The translations under genes and the position numbers were made by a program. A stretch of DNA of 64,000 bases from Halolactibacillus halophilus (GTDB lineage: Bacteria > Bacillota > Bacilli > Bacillales > Amphibacillaceae): the NCBI RefSeq assembly GCF_900115605.1, contig NZ_FOXC01000003.1, forward strand, positions 49,614-113,613, read 5' to 3'. Under the pieces are notes generated by a model that saw only the letters and a list, made by a program, of their open reading frames with translations, searched no databases and was not told where the DNA came from. This document shows positions 25,462-36,416 of the stretch, in pieces (position 1 is the first letter of the stretch; the number at the start of each line of letters is the position of its first letter).

Positions 25462-26628
25462 TTAGCTTTGAAGGTCAAATTTACCTTCTTCTTTAATTCG
25501 TTTATTTAATTCACTTAGATATAAGTCATCGTCAAAATCTTTAATTGAAACTTCTTCACCTATCCACGTTGATAAATGAATCGCATTCGCTAAACGTACA
25601 CCATTAATACCTTCAGCACCTGGGGCAAGTAACTCTTCTCCGTGCAGAATGTGACGAGCAAAGTTTTCTAATACACCTGAATGTTGTTCGCCCCAAGCAC
25701 TTTCTTCAGTGAAGGTTTCAGTTGAATAGAAATCTTCTGTGTTCATCTGACCCATAAACAGACGTTTCACATCTTCCATATCCATATTTTCATTTAACTC
25801 ATTTTCTGATTCTTTTAGACGTTTCACCGTTACTGTTTTACTATCTTCTACGACAATCTTACCTTTATCGCCTAGGATTTCTAGCCGGTCTGTTCCAAGT
25901 AAATCATGGGTACAAGTGACAAATACACCTGTTGCGCCGTTTTCATATTCCATAACCGCTGTTACCTCATCTTCTACCGCAATATCACGTCTAAAGCCAT
26001 GCTTGATTTTACTGTAGACTTTTGTTGGGACACCGGCAATCCATTGAATTAAATCCAGTTGGTGAGGCGCTTGATTGACTAAGACACCGCCACCTTCGCC
26101 GCCCCATGTGGCACGCCATGCGCTTTGATCGTAATACGGTTGGGGACGCCACCAGGTTGTAATAATCCAGTTTGTTCGGCGGATTGGGCCAATATCACCG
26201 TCTTCAACAATTTGCTTAATTTTTTGATAGAGCGGGTTATTTCGTTGATTAAACATAATCGCGTAGGTCACGTCCTGTTTACTAGCCGCGAATTCATTTA
26301 GAGCTTTTACTTGTTTTGTGTACACGCCAGCTGGTTTTTCATTTAAGACGTGTACACCATTTTCAAGCGCAAACGTCGCCATCTCTGGGTGTAAGTAGTG
26401 TGGGACTGTTGTGATGATCGCATCGACTTCCCCGCTTATGATCATATCTTTATAATCACTGTAAATCTTTTTACTTGGGAATTCTTGTTTTAACTTTGCT
26501 TGTTTTGCTTCATCAATATCACAAACAGCCACTAAATCCATGCTTTCGACCATACCTTGTTCAATAAAGCTCGCATACGTTGAGCCTTGCGCGCCATAAC
26601 CAATAATACCAAAACGTAATTTTGTCAT
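25462..26628 (-). CDS. Gfo/Idh/MocA-family oxidoreductase (first copy of operon)
   Basis: 388 residues. Nucleotide motif FGIIGYGAQGSTYA, catalytic VLNEKPAGVY, and GGGVLVNQAPHQLDLIQWI. The NWIITTWWRPQPYYD segment resembles myo-/scyllo-inositol and keto-sugar dehydrogenases. Its ATG overlaps the regulator's stop by 4 bases. Probably oxidises or reduces a ring hydroxyl, giving a keto sugar for the following enzymes. Confidence 0.9.
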   Translation of the reverse strand: MTKLRFGIIGYGAQGSTYASFIEQGMVESMDLVAVCDIDEAKQAKLKQEFPSKKIYSDYKDMIISGEVDAIITTVPHYLHPEMATFALENGVHVLNEKPAGVYTKQVKALNEFAASKQDVTYAIMFNQRNNPLYQKIKQIVEDGDIGPIRRTNWIITTWWRPQPYYDQSAWRATWGGEGGGVLVNQAPHQLDLIQWIAGVPTKVYSKIKHGFRRDIAVEDEVTAVMEYENGATGVFVTCTHDLLGTDRLEILGDKGKIVVEDSKTVTVKRLKESENELNENMDMEDVKRLFMGQMNTEDFYSTETFTEESAWGEQHSGVLENFARHILHGEELLAPGAEGINGVRLANAIHLSTWIGEEVSIKDFDDDLYLSELNKRIKEEGKFDLQS

Positions 26629-27479
26629 AATATATACTCTCCCTTATGATTGTTTAGTTGTTTACGATACCTTGATGGCGTTACTTTAAAGTGAGATTTA
26701 AAGTAACGACTAAAATGGGCATCACTTTCAAAACCGTGTAACTTTGAAATATATTTGATCGTGTATTCCGGATGACTTTCTAGCGCATGCGTCGCCTGAG
26801 ACAAGCGATAACCCATGATGTACTGCATAATCGTTTGACCAGAAATGTCTTTAAATACATGTGACAAATACGACTTACTTAAATTCACTTCGTTGGCGAT
26901 GCGTTCAATTGATAGTGATTCCCGGTAATGTTCTGTGATGAATTTCGATACCCGTTCGGCGATGACTGTTTTTTCATCTCCTCTCATATTAGGTTTATCT
27001 AAAATACACTCGGTGCCTCGCTTCACCGATAGTAATAAATCAACGAGCACAAGTTGTTGTTCAGCACGTTTATCCTCGTCGTCCACAGCCGATAAAAAGA
27101 TAAGCCGTTTTAATCGTTCTTCTACTTTACTGATTGTTTGGGGACGGATGACACGTAATCTTCCCTGTTTATTTTCTTGAAAAATTAACAACAAATCTTC
27201 TAAATCTAAAAAACGCAGTAAAGGCATGAGCCAGTCACGGTCAAAATGGATAATACTTCGTTCATATGTATCTGCATCAGAAAACAGTGCGGCGCGGTGA
27301 ACAGTTTTTCCGTCAATAAAAAGTAGGTCACCTGGTTTTAACATATACATATGATCCCCTATTAAAAACCGGCAACTTCCTTGATGAAACAAATATATTT
27401 CATCATGATGATGTGTATGAAACTCAAGCGGATACTGCTGTCCTTTATGACGGTAAGCCACTTGAATCGACTCTTCCAT
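26625..27479 (-). CDS. AraC-family regulator with cupin sensor domain
   Basis: 284 residues from ATG 27479 (AGGAGAGGTGG upstream). An N-terminal AraC-type cupin (residues ~10-90; HTHHHDEIYLF, GDLLFIDGKTVHRA) is followed by two helix-turn-helix units at the C-terminus (SIERIANEVNLSKSYLSHVF and YISKLHGFESDAHFSRYF). It is the first gene of the sugar oxidoreductase operon and likely activates it when the sugar is bound. A 17-bp-spaced promoter and a cre-like site lie just upstream. Confidence 0.92.
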   Translation of the reverse strand: MEESIQVAYRHKGQQYPLEFHTHHHDEIYLFHQGSCRFLIGDHMYMLKPGDLLFIDGKTVHRAALFSDADTYERSIIHFDRDWLMPLLRFLDLEDLLLIFQENKQGRLRVIRPQTISKVEERLKRLIFLSAVDDEDKRAEQQLVLVDLLLSVKRGTECILDKPNMRGDEKTVIAERVSKFITEHYRESLSIERIANEVNLSKSYLSHVFKDISGQTIMQYIMGYRLSQATHALESHPEYTIKYISKLHGFESDAHFSRYFKSHFKVTPSRYRKQLNNHKGEYIL

Positions 27480-27507
27480 ATTGCCACCTCTCCTCTTGTA
27501 TACTTGT

Positions 27508-27536
27508 ATTATAATCAAATATCTGACATAAAACAA
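27508..27536 (-). promoter_or_regulatory. Promoter of the AraC/oxidoreductase operon
   Basis: On the minus strand TTGTTT (27531-27536), 17-bp spacer and TATAAT (27508-27513) stand 30 bp before the regulator start. Confidence 0.75.
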
Positions 27537-27540
27537 TGAC

Positions 27541-27554
27541 TGAAAGTGTTTACA
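27541..27554. promoter_or_regulatory. cre-like site (CcpA) upstream of the AraC operon
   Basis: TGAAAGTGTTTACA differs from the cre consensus TGWNANCGNTNWCA at one position (T for C). It abuts the -35 element of the operon. Between this point and 27686 no gene or clear signal is seen. Confidence 0.5.
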
Positions 27555-27686
27555 TTTACTATTATATTGACTCAGACTGCTTTTTGCGATTCAGACGACC
27601 ACTCTTACTGATGCATAGTTGCTGATTAATTCGGGTATATAATGTAAGTGAGTGTTTTTAGTTAGCTTGGCGCCTCATTATTTAGT

Positions 27687-27701
27687 GGTTAATGATTATC
27701 A
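27687..27701. promoter_or_regulatory. Fur/PerR-like box in the long ahpC leader region
   Basis: GGTTAATGATTATCA matches the 7-1-7 Fur-family consensus TGATAATNATTATCA at 12 of 14 defined positions. It lies about 150 bp upstream of the ahpC promoter. No open reading frame of note lies between 27555 and 27976. Confidence 0.4.
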
Positions 27702-27840
27702 TCATCAACAATTAAACGATAATGAATCGTCAGATATTTAATAAAAAAGTTTATAATTTTTTTAAGCTTTCAGACAAAAATAAGCTTAAACGACTGATAT
27801 TAAGACATTGAATTCGCTTATGATGGTTTTGTCATATTGC

Positions 27841-27896
27841 TTGACTTTAAAAACAAATACTTTATAATAACTTATATCGAATTAGAATTATTATCG
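27841..27896 (+). promoter_or_regulatory. ahpC promoter with overlapping PerR-type box
   Basis: TTGACT (27841-27846) and TATAAT (27863-27868) are 16 bp apart. TTAGAATTATTATCG at 27882-27896 matches the PerR consensus TTANAATNATTNTAA except for its last two bases. It sits at the expected start of transcription, a position suited to repression that is lifted by peroxide. Confidence 0.65.
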
Positions 27897-27976
27897 TTAA
27901 GAAAATGTTATTTACTTTTTATGGTTAACGTTAATAATTACTTATATATTCAAAAATAAAAGGAGGATGACAATTT

Positions 27977-28543
27977 ATGTCACTAATAGGTAAAGAAGTA
28001 CTACCATTCACAGCACAAGCATTTAAGCAAGGCGAAGATTTCTTCGAGGTAACAGAAGCAGACCTTAAAGGCAAGTGGAGTGTCGTTGTTTTCTATCCAG
28101 CTGACTTTTCATTTGTATGCCCGACTGAGTTAGAAGATATGCAGAAAGAATACTCAGCACTTAAAGACCTTGGTGTAGAAATATTCTCAGTATCAACGGA
28201 TACACATTTTGTTCATAAAGCATGGCACGAGCATTCAGATGCGGTTAGTTCAATCGAATACACAATGATTGGTGACCCATCTCAAACCATCTCTCGTAAC
28301 TTCGATGTCCTTGACGAAGAATCAGGTCTTGCGGATCGTGGTACCTTCTTAATTGACCCAGACGGCATCATCCAAACAGTCGAAATTAACGCTGGTGGTA
28401 TTGGCCGTGACGCGTCTACGATTATCAATAAAGTAAAAGCTGCACAATATGTACGTAAACACCCTAACGAAGTTTGCCCAGCGAAATGGCAAGAAGGCGA
28501 AGAAACATTAAAACCAAGCCTAGATATCGTAGGTAAAATCTAA
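27977..28543 (+). CDS. ahpC: Alkyl hydroperoxide reductase subunit C (2-Cys peroxiredoxin)
   Basis: 188 residues, standard length. Peroxidatic Cys48 in [10 protein letters not shown] and resolving Cys in the C-terminal [11 protein letters not shown] are present, with the usual YF-type C-terminal tail replaced by LDIVGKI. It reduces hydrogen and organic peroxides and is recycled by AhpF. AAAGGAGGATG precedes the ATG, and ahpF follows after 14 bases. Confidence 0.97.
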   Translation: MSLIGKEVLPFTAQAFKQGEDFFEVTEADLKGKWSVVVFYPADFSFVCPTELEDMQKEYSALKDLGVEIFSVSTDTHFVHKAWHEHSDAVSSIEYTMIGDPSQTISRNFDVLDEESGLADRGTFLIDPDGIIQTVEINAGGIGRDASTIINKVKAAQYVRKHPNEVCPAKWQEGEETLKPSLDIVGKI

Positions 28544-28557
28544 GGAGTGATTCCTCA

Positions 28558-30084
28558 ATGCTAGATGAACAAATTAAAGAACAACTCAAGCAATACTTAG
28601 CCATGCTTGAGTCTGATCTTATGATTAACGTATCGCTAGGTGATGATAAACATTCAACCGAAACAAAAGATTTAGTTGATGAACTGAGTCAAATGTCAGA
28701 CCGGATTACGGTCAAAGAAACAAACTTAGCTCGTACGCCAAGCTTTACTGTGGCGAAAAAAGGCGAAGATGCACGCGTCACTTTCGCAGGCGTCCCACTT
28801 GGACATGAGTTCACGTCACTGATCATGGCCCTCTTACAAGTAAGTGGTCGCGCACCTAAAATTGATGATAGCCAAGTCGAACAAATCAAAGGAATTTCTA
28901 AAGAATTAAACTTCACGACATATGTGTCACTCTCATGCCACAACTGTCCAGATGTTGTTCAAGCGCTAAACATTATGAGTGTGTTAAATCCCAACATTAC
29001 CCATACAATGGTAGAAGGAACAGCACATAAAGCAGAAGTAGAAAAAGAAAACATCATGGCAGTGCCAGCCGTTTACTTAAACGGTGAATTCTTAGAATCT
29101 GGTCGAATGACGATGGATGACTTACTTGCGATAGTTTCAACCGGTCCAGACCCAGAAGAGCTAAACAGTAAAGACCCATTTGATGTATTAGTTGTTGGTG
29201 GTGGTCCATCTGGGGCAACATCAGCGATTTATGCGGCTCGTAAAGGTATTCGTACTGGCCTTGTCGCTGACCGCTTTGGTGGTCAGGTGATGGATACACT
29301 AGGTATTGAAAACTTCATTGGTATTCCTTACACAGAAGGCCCTAAATTAATGGGGAATGTGGAGGCACATGTGAATGAATATGATATCGATATTATGAAG
29401 AGCTTACAAGCGAAAAGCTTAAAGAAAAATGATCTCTTTGAAGTAGAACTTGAAAATGGTGCTATTCTGAAAAGTAAAACCGTTGTCCTTTCTACTGGTG
29501 CTCGTTGGCGAAACATTAATGTTCCAGGTGAACATGAGTATAAAAACAAAGGGGTCGCTTACTGCCCTCACTGTGATGGTCCGTTATTTGAAGGAAAAGA
29601 TGTCGCCGTTATCGGTGGTGGTAACTCTGGTATTGAAGCAGCCATTGACCTTGCGGGGATCGTTAAACACGTGACCGTGGTTGAATTCTTACCAGAGCTA
29701 AAAGCTGACCAAGTCTTACAAGATCGTCTGTACTCACTATCAAATGTGACGGTCATTAAGAATGCGCAAACAACTGAAATTACCGGTGACGAGACAGTGA
29801 ACGGTCTAAGCTACAAAGACCGTAACACAGGTGAAGAACACCACGTCGAACTAGCGGGTGTCTTTGTCCAAATCGGTCTTGTGCCTAACACCGATTGGTT
29901 AGGCGATACAGTAGAACGTAACCGCATGGGTGAAATTGTGATTGATAAGCATGGTCAAACAAGCTTACCAGGTGTCTTCGCCGCAGGTGACTGTACCGAT
30001 ACACCTTACAAACAAATCATTATTTCCATGGGTTCAGGTGCAACCGCATCACTTGGTGCCTTTGACTACTTGATTAGAAACTAA
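28558..30084 (+). CDS. ahpF: Alkyl hydroperoxide reductase subunit F
   Basis: 508 residues. An N-terminal double-thioredoxin fold with redox pair in SLSCHNCPDVV (about residues 122-130), then a thioredoxin-reductase-like part with FAD motif VVGGGPSGATSA, redox pair YCPHCDGP, NAD(P)H motif VIGGGNSGIEAA and FAD-binding GVFAAGDCTD. It passes electrons from NADH to AhpC; in catalase-poor lactic-type Bacillaceae this system can be the main peroxide defence and NADH oxidase. Terminator follows at 30101-30137. Confidence 0.97.
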   Translation: MLDEQIKEQLKQYLAMLESDLMINVSLGDDKHSTETKDLVDELSQMSDRITVKETNLARTPSFTVAKKGEDARVTFAGVPLGHEFTSLIMALLQVSGRAPKIDDSQVEQIKGISKELNFTTYVSLSCHNCPDVVQALNIMSVLNPNITHTMVEGTAHKAEVEKENIMAVPAVYLNGEFLESGRMTMDDLLAIVSTGPDPEELNSKDPFDVLVVGGGPSGATSAIYAARKGIRTGLVADRFGGQVMDTLGIENFIGIPYTEGPKLMGNVEAHVNEYDIDIMKSLQAKSLKKNDLFEVELENGAILKSKTVVLSTGARWRNINVPGEHEYKNKGVAYCPHCDGPLFEGKDVAVIGGGNSGIEAAIDLAGIVKHVTVVEFLPELKADQVLQDRLYSLSNVTVIKNAQTTEITGDETVNGLSYKDRNTGEEHHVELAGVFVQIGLVPNTDWLGDTVERNRMGEIVIDKHGQTSLPGVFAAGDCTDTPYKQIIISMGSGATASLGAFDYLIRN

Positions 30085-30100
30085 CCTAAATTAAATACAA

Positions 30101-30137
30101 GCCATGTTGTGTCTACGGACATGACATGGTTTTTTTA
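30101..30137 (+). terminator. Terminator of ahpCF
   Basis: A CCATGTTGTGTC / GACATGACATGG stem with loop TACG and a TTTTTTT tail. Confidence 0.9.
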
Positions 30138-30287
30138 TATGTCATTTTTCATTTCTCCTTTTAATACTCGCTCATAACCAATTCAGCTCTTCCTCATATA
30201 CTTCATCCGTATACATCTGGGAAATTTACCGGACTAAGAGAAAAATATCTAACGCCGGAACCCTTTCCCTTACTACTTAAAAAGCAT

Positions 30288-30337
30288 TGTAAACGCTTAC
30301 TGTCGATGTTTTAATAAAGGTGTCAAAGCGATATAAT
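30288..30337 (+). promoter_or_regulatory. cre-like site and -10 element upstream of the PTS operon
   Basis: TGTAAACGCTTACT (30288-30301) fits the cre consensus except at the last base. TATAAT lies at 30332-30337, with a weak TTTTAA 17 bp before it. CcpA bound here would block the promoter when preferred sugars are present. The remaining leader to 30496 has no gene; an AAGGAGG at about 30422 has no start codon in range. Confidence 0.6.
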
Positions 30338-30496
30338 ATTTTTCCTAACATCGTTTTGTCATTACCAAACAGTCAATCACTATTTTAAAAGCAACAGCTG
30401 CTTAAAACTCACAGACAATGAAGGAGGATCGACAGAAACTACTCTATTGCTTAAACAAATCATAAGCCATTAAAAAAATGATGTGGAGGTTACATT

Positions 30497-32062
30497 ATGT
30501 TTCAATCTTTAAAAGACAAAGTCCAACGATTTGGTGGGGCGATGTTTTTCCCAGCGCTCCTGTTACCTTTTGCCGGTATTTTATTAGGTCTTACGGTTAT
30601 TTTACAAAATCAGCAATTATTTCCCTTTGCGGTAGAAGGTTCAACTTACTTTAAGATCACTGATATTTTCTTACAAACATCTCTGGTAATCTTTAACAAC
30701 TTACCACTGATCTTTGTGCTCGGTATTCCCATTACCCTCGCAAAAAAAGAAACCGGGCGCGCGACGTTAACAAGTTTCATTACGTATTTAACGTATAACT
30801 ACTTTATGGGGGCAACACTTAGCTACTTTGGACCAACGTTTGGCGTTGATACATTTGAAGCAGGCGCTTTAGGTTTAACGGAAATCGCTGGTGTCCTTAC
30901 ACTTGATACAAATCTAGTCGGTGCAATTGTGGCGGCTTCACTTGCGGTATGGATTCACAATAAGTACTACGACAAAGAAGTACCAAACATTCTCCAGAGT
31001 TTTAAAGGGACACCGCTTGTCATTATCATCTTGTTCCCAATTACCATCTTGGCAGGACTCGTCACACTATTTGTTTGGCCAACGATTCAAGACGGTATTT
31101 ACTCTATGCAGAGCTTTATGGTTGAAGCTGGTGGCTTTGGCGTTTGGACATTTACCTTCCTTGAACGGATTCTGATTCCAACCGGTTTACATCATTTCAT
31201 TTATGGACCAGTCTTCTACGGGCCTGTTGCGATTGATGGTGGAACAGTCAACTACTGGATTCAGAACCTTTCAGACTTTGCCAGTTCAACTGACAGTTTA
31301 ACCTCCCTCTTCCCACAAGGTGGCCTAATGCTTACGGGGATGGGTAAAACATTTGGTACAACTGGGGCAGCGATTGCGATGTACTTAACCGCTAAACCTG
31401 AAAATAAAAAGAAAGTACTTGGTCTCTTGATTCCTGCAGTCGTCACCGCGATTCTTACCGGGATCACTGAACCGATTGAATTTACGTTCTTATTTGTTGC
31501 ACCACTGTTGTTCTTTATGCACGCGTTACTATCTGCCACTATGGCAACGACACTCTATTTACTCGGTCTATCCGGTAACTTCCAAACTGGTTTTATCGAT
31601 TTCATCTTCCAGAACTGGTTACCACTTGGCGCCAATCACTGGTTGATTTACGTAACGCAATTTGCCATCGGTACTCTATTCTTAGTCCTTTATGTGGTCA
31701 TCTTTAGAGCATTGATTAAGAAATTTGACTACAAAACACCAGGACGGGCAGCGAATGTCTCACTAAAATCGAAAAAAGACTATAAACAGAGTAAACAAGC
31801 AAATGACACTGGAAAATCCGTAGACCAAGAACTTGCTGAAGGCTATCTCGCAGCACTAGGGTCAAAAGACAATATTGACAGTCTTACAAACTGCGCCACC
31901 CGACTTCGCGTGAAAGTAAAAGACTTAGATCAAGTGGCAGCTGATGAAGTATTTATGGACATTGGGGCAGCTGGTGTTGTTCGTTCCGGTCATAACTTAC
32001 AAGTCATAGTCGGTCTGAGAGTGCCACAAGTTAGGGGTAATATCGAAGATTTATTGAAGTAA
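30497..32062 (+). CDS. malP: Alpha-glucoside-specific PTS EIICB component (GlvC/MalP type)
   Basis: 521 residues. Residues ~1-415 are a PTS glucose-superfamily EIIC channel (about ten helices; GITEPIEFTFLF motif, PTGLHHFIYGPV). A linker of ~35 residues leads to a C-terminal EIIB domain with phosphorylated Cys in SLTNCATRLRVKV. No EIIA domain is fused, so a glucose-type EIIA must be supplied elsewhere. Close relation to GlvC/MalP and the GH4 gene downstream indicate uptake of maltose-like alpha-glucosides as 6-phosphates. Confidence 0.92.
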   Translation: MFQSLKDKVQRFGGAMFFPALLLPFAGILLGLTVILQNQQLFPFAVEGSTYFKITDIFLQTSLVIFNNLPLIFVLGIPITLAKKETGRATLTSFITYLTYNYFMGATLSYFGPTFGVDTFEAGALGLTEIAGVLTLDTNLVGAIVAASLAVWIHNKYYDKEVPNILQSFKGTPLVIIILFPITILAGLVTLFVWPTIQDGIYSMQSFMVEAGGFGVWTFTFLERILIPTGLHHFIYGPVFYGPVAIDGGTVNYWIQNLSDFASSTDSLTSLFPQGGLMLTGMGKTFGTTGAAIAMYLTAKPENKKKVLGLLIPAVVTAILTGITEPIEFTFLFVAPLLFFMHALLSATMATTLYLLGLSGNFQTGFIDFIFQNWLPLGANHWLIYVTQFAIGTLFLVLYVVIFRALIKKFDYKTPGRAANVSLKSKKDYKQSKQANDTGKSVDQELAEGYLAALGSKDNIDSLTNCATRLRVKVKDLDQVAADEVFMDIGAAGVVRSGHNLQVIVGLRVPQVRGNIEDLLK

Positions 32063-32121
32063 AAGAAAACTTAAGCTAGATAAAAAAGATAAAGATCACA
32101 TAAACTATTTTCAACCAATAA

Positions 32122-33465
<1,344 letters not shown>

Positions 33466-33492
33466 TGAAATATACTAAACCATTCACTTTTG

Positions 33493-33527
33493 GGCGGACG
33501 ATCAACCATCGTCCGCCTGCTTTTTCT
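33493..33527 (+). terminator. Terminator after the GH4 gene
   Basis: A perfect 10-bp stem GGCGGACGAT / ATCGTCCGCC with a 5-base loop, then TTTTTCTT. The regulator gene that follows therefore needs partial readthrough or its own promoter. Confidence 0.9.
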
Positions 33528-33638
33528 TATAGCTCTGAACTATTTTAACGCTTTCATTCTTTCAATCATTTATAATTTGTCCATAGTCACACCTACTTTT
33601 CTTCGCTATAATGAAGCTAACAAGAAAGGGGATGCTAA

Positions 33639-34385
33639 ATGTTTCAAGCACTTATTCATAAACATGCCGATGACTTAACCGATAACGATTATTACATCTT
33701 AGATTATATTGAACGACATCCGGATGATGCGCAAAAAATGACGATTATTGCTTTAAGTGATGCCTGTATGACGTCAAAGTCAACGATCTTACGCCTTACT
33801 CAAAAACTAGGCTTTTCTGGTTTTAGTGAGTTTAAATATTTCTTAAAAGAACATGCGCCAAAAGAAGAAAATCTATCCGATTTATTTGAACTATCTCGTT
33901 ATGATATCGACTACACGTGCCAACTATTCGAAGAAATCGAAAAGCAACCAATCTATGAAGGGATCAATCAAGCACAGAAACTCTATGGTTTTGCGACGGG
34001 ATTCGGTCAAGAAAATGCCTTGCGCGAATTAAAGCGTTACTTATTTACCTCCGGTAAACATTTGTATCACTTACCAGCTTTGACCGAATTTCAAATGGCA
34101 CTAAAGGAAATGACGCCTGATGACTTCGTGATTTTAATTTCGTTAAGTGGTGATGTGAATCCGATCCTTAATGACTTAAAGCGCCTCAAAGCTAAAGGAA
34201 TCTCAACGCTCTCGATTACAAGTTTTAAAAACAATCATTTAGCTGAACATTCAACCTATCACTTGTATTATCAATCAACCGACCTCGGTACGTTTAACGG
34301 TCATATGCAAAAATCATTTATCGGACTACAAGTCTTAATTGATTTATTATTCCGTGGCTTTTTAGATTATAAGAAAAACAGCTAA
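33639..34385 (+). CDS. glvR: RpiR-family regulator of the alpha-glucoside operon (GlvR-like)
   Basis: 248 residues. N-terminal RpiR helix-turn-helix (MTIIALSDACMTSKSTILRL) and C-terminal SIS sugar-phosphate-binding domain (DDFVILISLSGDVNPI). In B. subtilis GlvR activates the mal operon, and the location right after malP-malA supports the same job. GGGGAT precedes ATG 33639. A terminator overlaps the gene end. Confidence 0.88.
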   Translation: MFQALIHKHADDLTDNDYYILDYIERHPDDAQKMTIIALSDACMTSKSTILRLTQKLGFSGFSEFKYFLKEHAPKEENLSDLFELSRYDIDYTCQLFEEIEKQPIYEGINQAQKLYGFATGFGQENALRELKRYLFTSGKHLYHLPALTEFQMALKEMTPDDFVILISLSGDVNPILNDLKRLKAKGISTLSITSFKNNHLAEHSTYHLYYQSTDLGTFNGHMQKSFIGLQVLIDLLFRGFLDYKKNS

Positions 34386-34407
34386 CGCGGGTGATTAGCT
34401 GTTTTTT
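34377..34407 (+). terminator. Terminator of the RpiR gene
   Basis: AACAGCTAA / TTAGCTGTT stem, 9-base loop, TTTTT tail; the stop codon lies within the stem. Confidence 0.85.
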
Positions 34408-34464
34408 ATATTGCTTTCACATTCATTACATATGTCTTCTAAAACGACATATACTACTTTTGCA

Positions 34465-35244
34465 TTACATGTTAATAGACGTATCTGACTCTTTTTTTGT
34501 TGTTAGCCGGTAAGCTGTTAAATATGCCGTTACCGGCACAATCAGCAATACACCCATGCCCGATAACAAAATGGTCACAATTTCTTGGACAAACACTTTT
34601 GCGTTTAGCACTTCACTTAAATGGTACCCCATATCAAAAAAGCGCACGAGCAATGCCAGATAGCTACCGAAAAAAGCAAAGAACAGCGTATTCGCACTCG
34701 TTGCTAGTAAATCAATCCCTACCTGCATCCCACTATTAAACAACTCTTTTCGCGATTGATTTGGGCTATACTTGAACAATTCATACATCGGTGAAGCAAC
34801 GGAGATCGCCTCATCAGTCACAGCCCCGATGGTACTTAAAATAATCACCGATGTAATCACTTCAGTGAAGTTCACTCCAAAATAGAATGAATAAATCGAC
34901 AGTTCTTCGACTTCTTCAGTACTAAAGCCACCAACATTGGTCAATAGGACAAACAAGTGAATAAGACCGACTAAGACAACCATCGTCATCATTGTTGCTA
35001 CAAAGGCTGTTTGTGTCTTTTTATTCTTACCATTAATTAAGTATAGCGTCACATAGCTAATGATGACACTGGCAATCAAAGTAATGATGATTGGACTTGC
35101 GCCGGGGTCGGTCATAATAAGGACTGCAACAATGATGACACTGACGTGAATCAACATCACACTAAAACTCAACAACCCTTTCTTACCGCCAATCACACTC
35201 ATTAATACAAAGAGAATCATGGCCAGTACACTGATTGTTGTCAT
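34465..35244 (-). CDS. YibE/F-family membrane protein, short partner
   Basis: 259 residues, about seven helices. It shares with the upstream gene the family block TIGAVTDEAISVASPMYEL and the RKELFNSGMQVGIDLLATS loop. YibE/F proteins are multi-pass proteins of unknown role common as adjacent pairs in lactic-type Firmicutes. The start overlaps the partner's stop by 4 bases, so they likely act as a heteromer. Confidence 0.85.
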   Translation of the reverse strand: MTTISVLAMILFVLMSVIGGKKGLLSFSVMLIHVSVIIVAVLIMTDPGASPIIITLIASVIISYVTLYLINGKNKKTQTAFVATMMTMVVLVGLIHLFVLLTNVGGFSTEEVEELSIYSFYFGVNFTEVITSVIILSTIGAVTDEAISVASPMYELFKYSPNQSRKELFNSGMQVGIDLLATSANTLFFAFFGSYLALLVRFFDMGYHLSEVLNAKVFVQEIVTILLSGMGVLLIVPVTAYLTAYRLTTKKESDTSINM

Positions 35245-36353
35245 CTTACCTCACCTACTTTCGTAAACAACACCGCAAACAAAATTGAAATCGGAATCGT
35301 TAACACAATCCCAATTCCACTGCTTAAGGCACGAACAAGTTCAAGTGAGAAATTCATTGATAAACTAAAGCCGAGTGATGCATCATTTAACAAGTAAATA
35401 AGCAGCGTAGGAATCGTCCCACTCATATAAGCAAAAAACACAATCGTTGTCATCGTGCCCATAATATCTTGTCCAACTTGTCGACCAGAAGCAATTAAGT
35501 CTTTTATCTCAATTGTTGGGTGCTCTTGTTTAATCTGAAACAAGGTTGAACCAATCGTGACTGCTACATCCATGACCGCACCAATCGCACCAATAAGAAG
35601 CCCCGCGGTAAAGACCGCATCTGGATGCCGCGTCAGTAACCCCATCTCTTCAAACCTTAACCCTTGTTGATTCGTTAACCGTAAGACGAGTAAAGTTATC
35701 ACCATCATTACCGCTAAACCGGTCAGTGTCGACAGAATCGCACTGAGTGTTTTTTTCGTTAAGCCACTGACAGAAACTAACGACGCTACGGTCATGAGAA
35801 TGGTCGCCACACTCATCAGCGCGAGTAATGACGTGTTAGGTTGACTCACAAAATAATAAATTGCACCAGCCATAATAGCGACATGAAAGATTAAACTGAA
35901 AACAGCAAATAACCCTTGACGCTTACCAATTACGAGCATCATCAGAAAAAATAAACTAAATAAGATAAGTACCTCTTGGTCACGTTTCACTTCAATCACT
36001 TCAGCCGTTAAATCACTGCCTTCACGCAATGTGACAAAGACTTTGTCACCTGCTTCAAGCTCAGCATGATACGGTGAACTGTCACTGTATTCATACTGCA
36101 TCATTAGTGTTTCACCGCGGTAGTTTGTATTTTTAAGCTCGGCTTCAAAGGTTACCTCATACATCGTATCAATCGCTTCACCCGCCTCATTTGTTTGAAG
36201 AACGGTTTCTGTCACTTGATGAATATCAATGAACTCGACAATAGCCCGGTCATATAACGTACTGATCCCCATCAGCAAATAACTGATAATGACCCCTAAT
36301 AACAGACTAGCTGCGACGATACTTTTTATTGTCCGTCTTTTTACTATCCACAT
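35241..36353 (-). CDS. YibE/F-family membrane protein, long partner with extracytoplasmic domain
   Basis: 370 residues. One N-terminal helix is followed by a soluble segment (about residues 35-125, rich in beta-strand, GDKVFVTLREG) likely outside the membrane, then about seven helices. The block LIGAIGAVMDVAVTIGSTLF and RQVGQDIMGTM match the family core and the partner protein. First gene of a two-gene unit; function unknown. Confidence 0.85.
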   Translation of the reverse strand: MWIVKRRTIKSIVAASLLLGVIISYLLMGISTLYDRAIVEFIDIHQVTETVLQTNEAGEAIDTMYEVTFEAELKNTNYRGETLMMQYEYSDSSPYHAELEAGDKVFVTLREGSDLTAEVIEVKRDQEVLILFSLFFLMMLVIGKRQGLFAVFSLIFHVAIMAGAIYYFVSQPNTSLLALMSVATILMTVASLVSVSGLTKKTLSAILSTLTGLAVMMVITLLVLRLTNQQGLRFEEMGLLTRHPDAVFTAGLLIGAIGAVMDVAVTIGSTLFQIKQEHPTIEIKDLIASGRQVGQDIMGTMTTIVFFAYMSGTIPTLLIYLLNDASLGFSLSMNFSLELVRALSSGIGIVLTIPISILFAVLFTKVGEVR

Positions 36354-36416
36354 AACTTTGCCTCATTTCAAAAAGACTGGTAAACATCCATACGCATTCA
36401 CCAGTCTAGTGTATAC

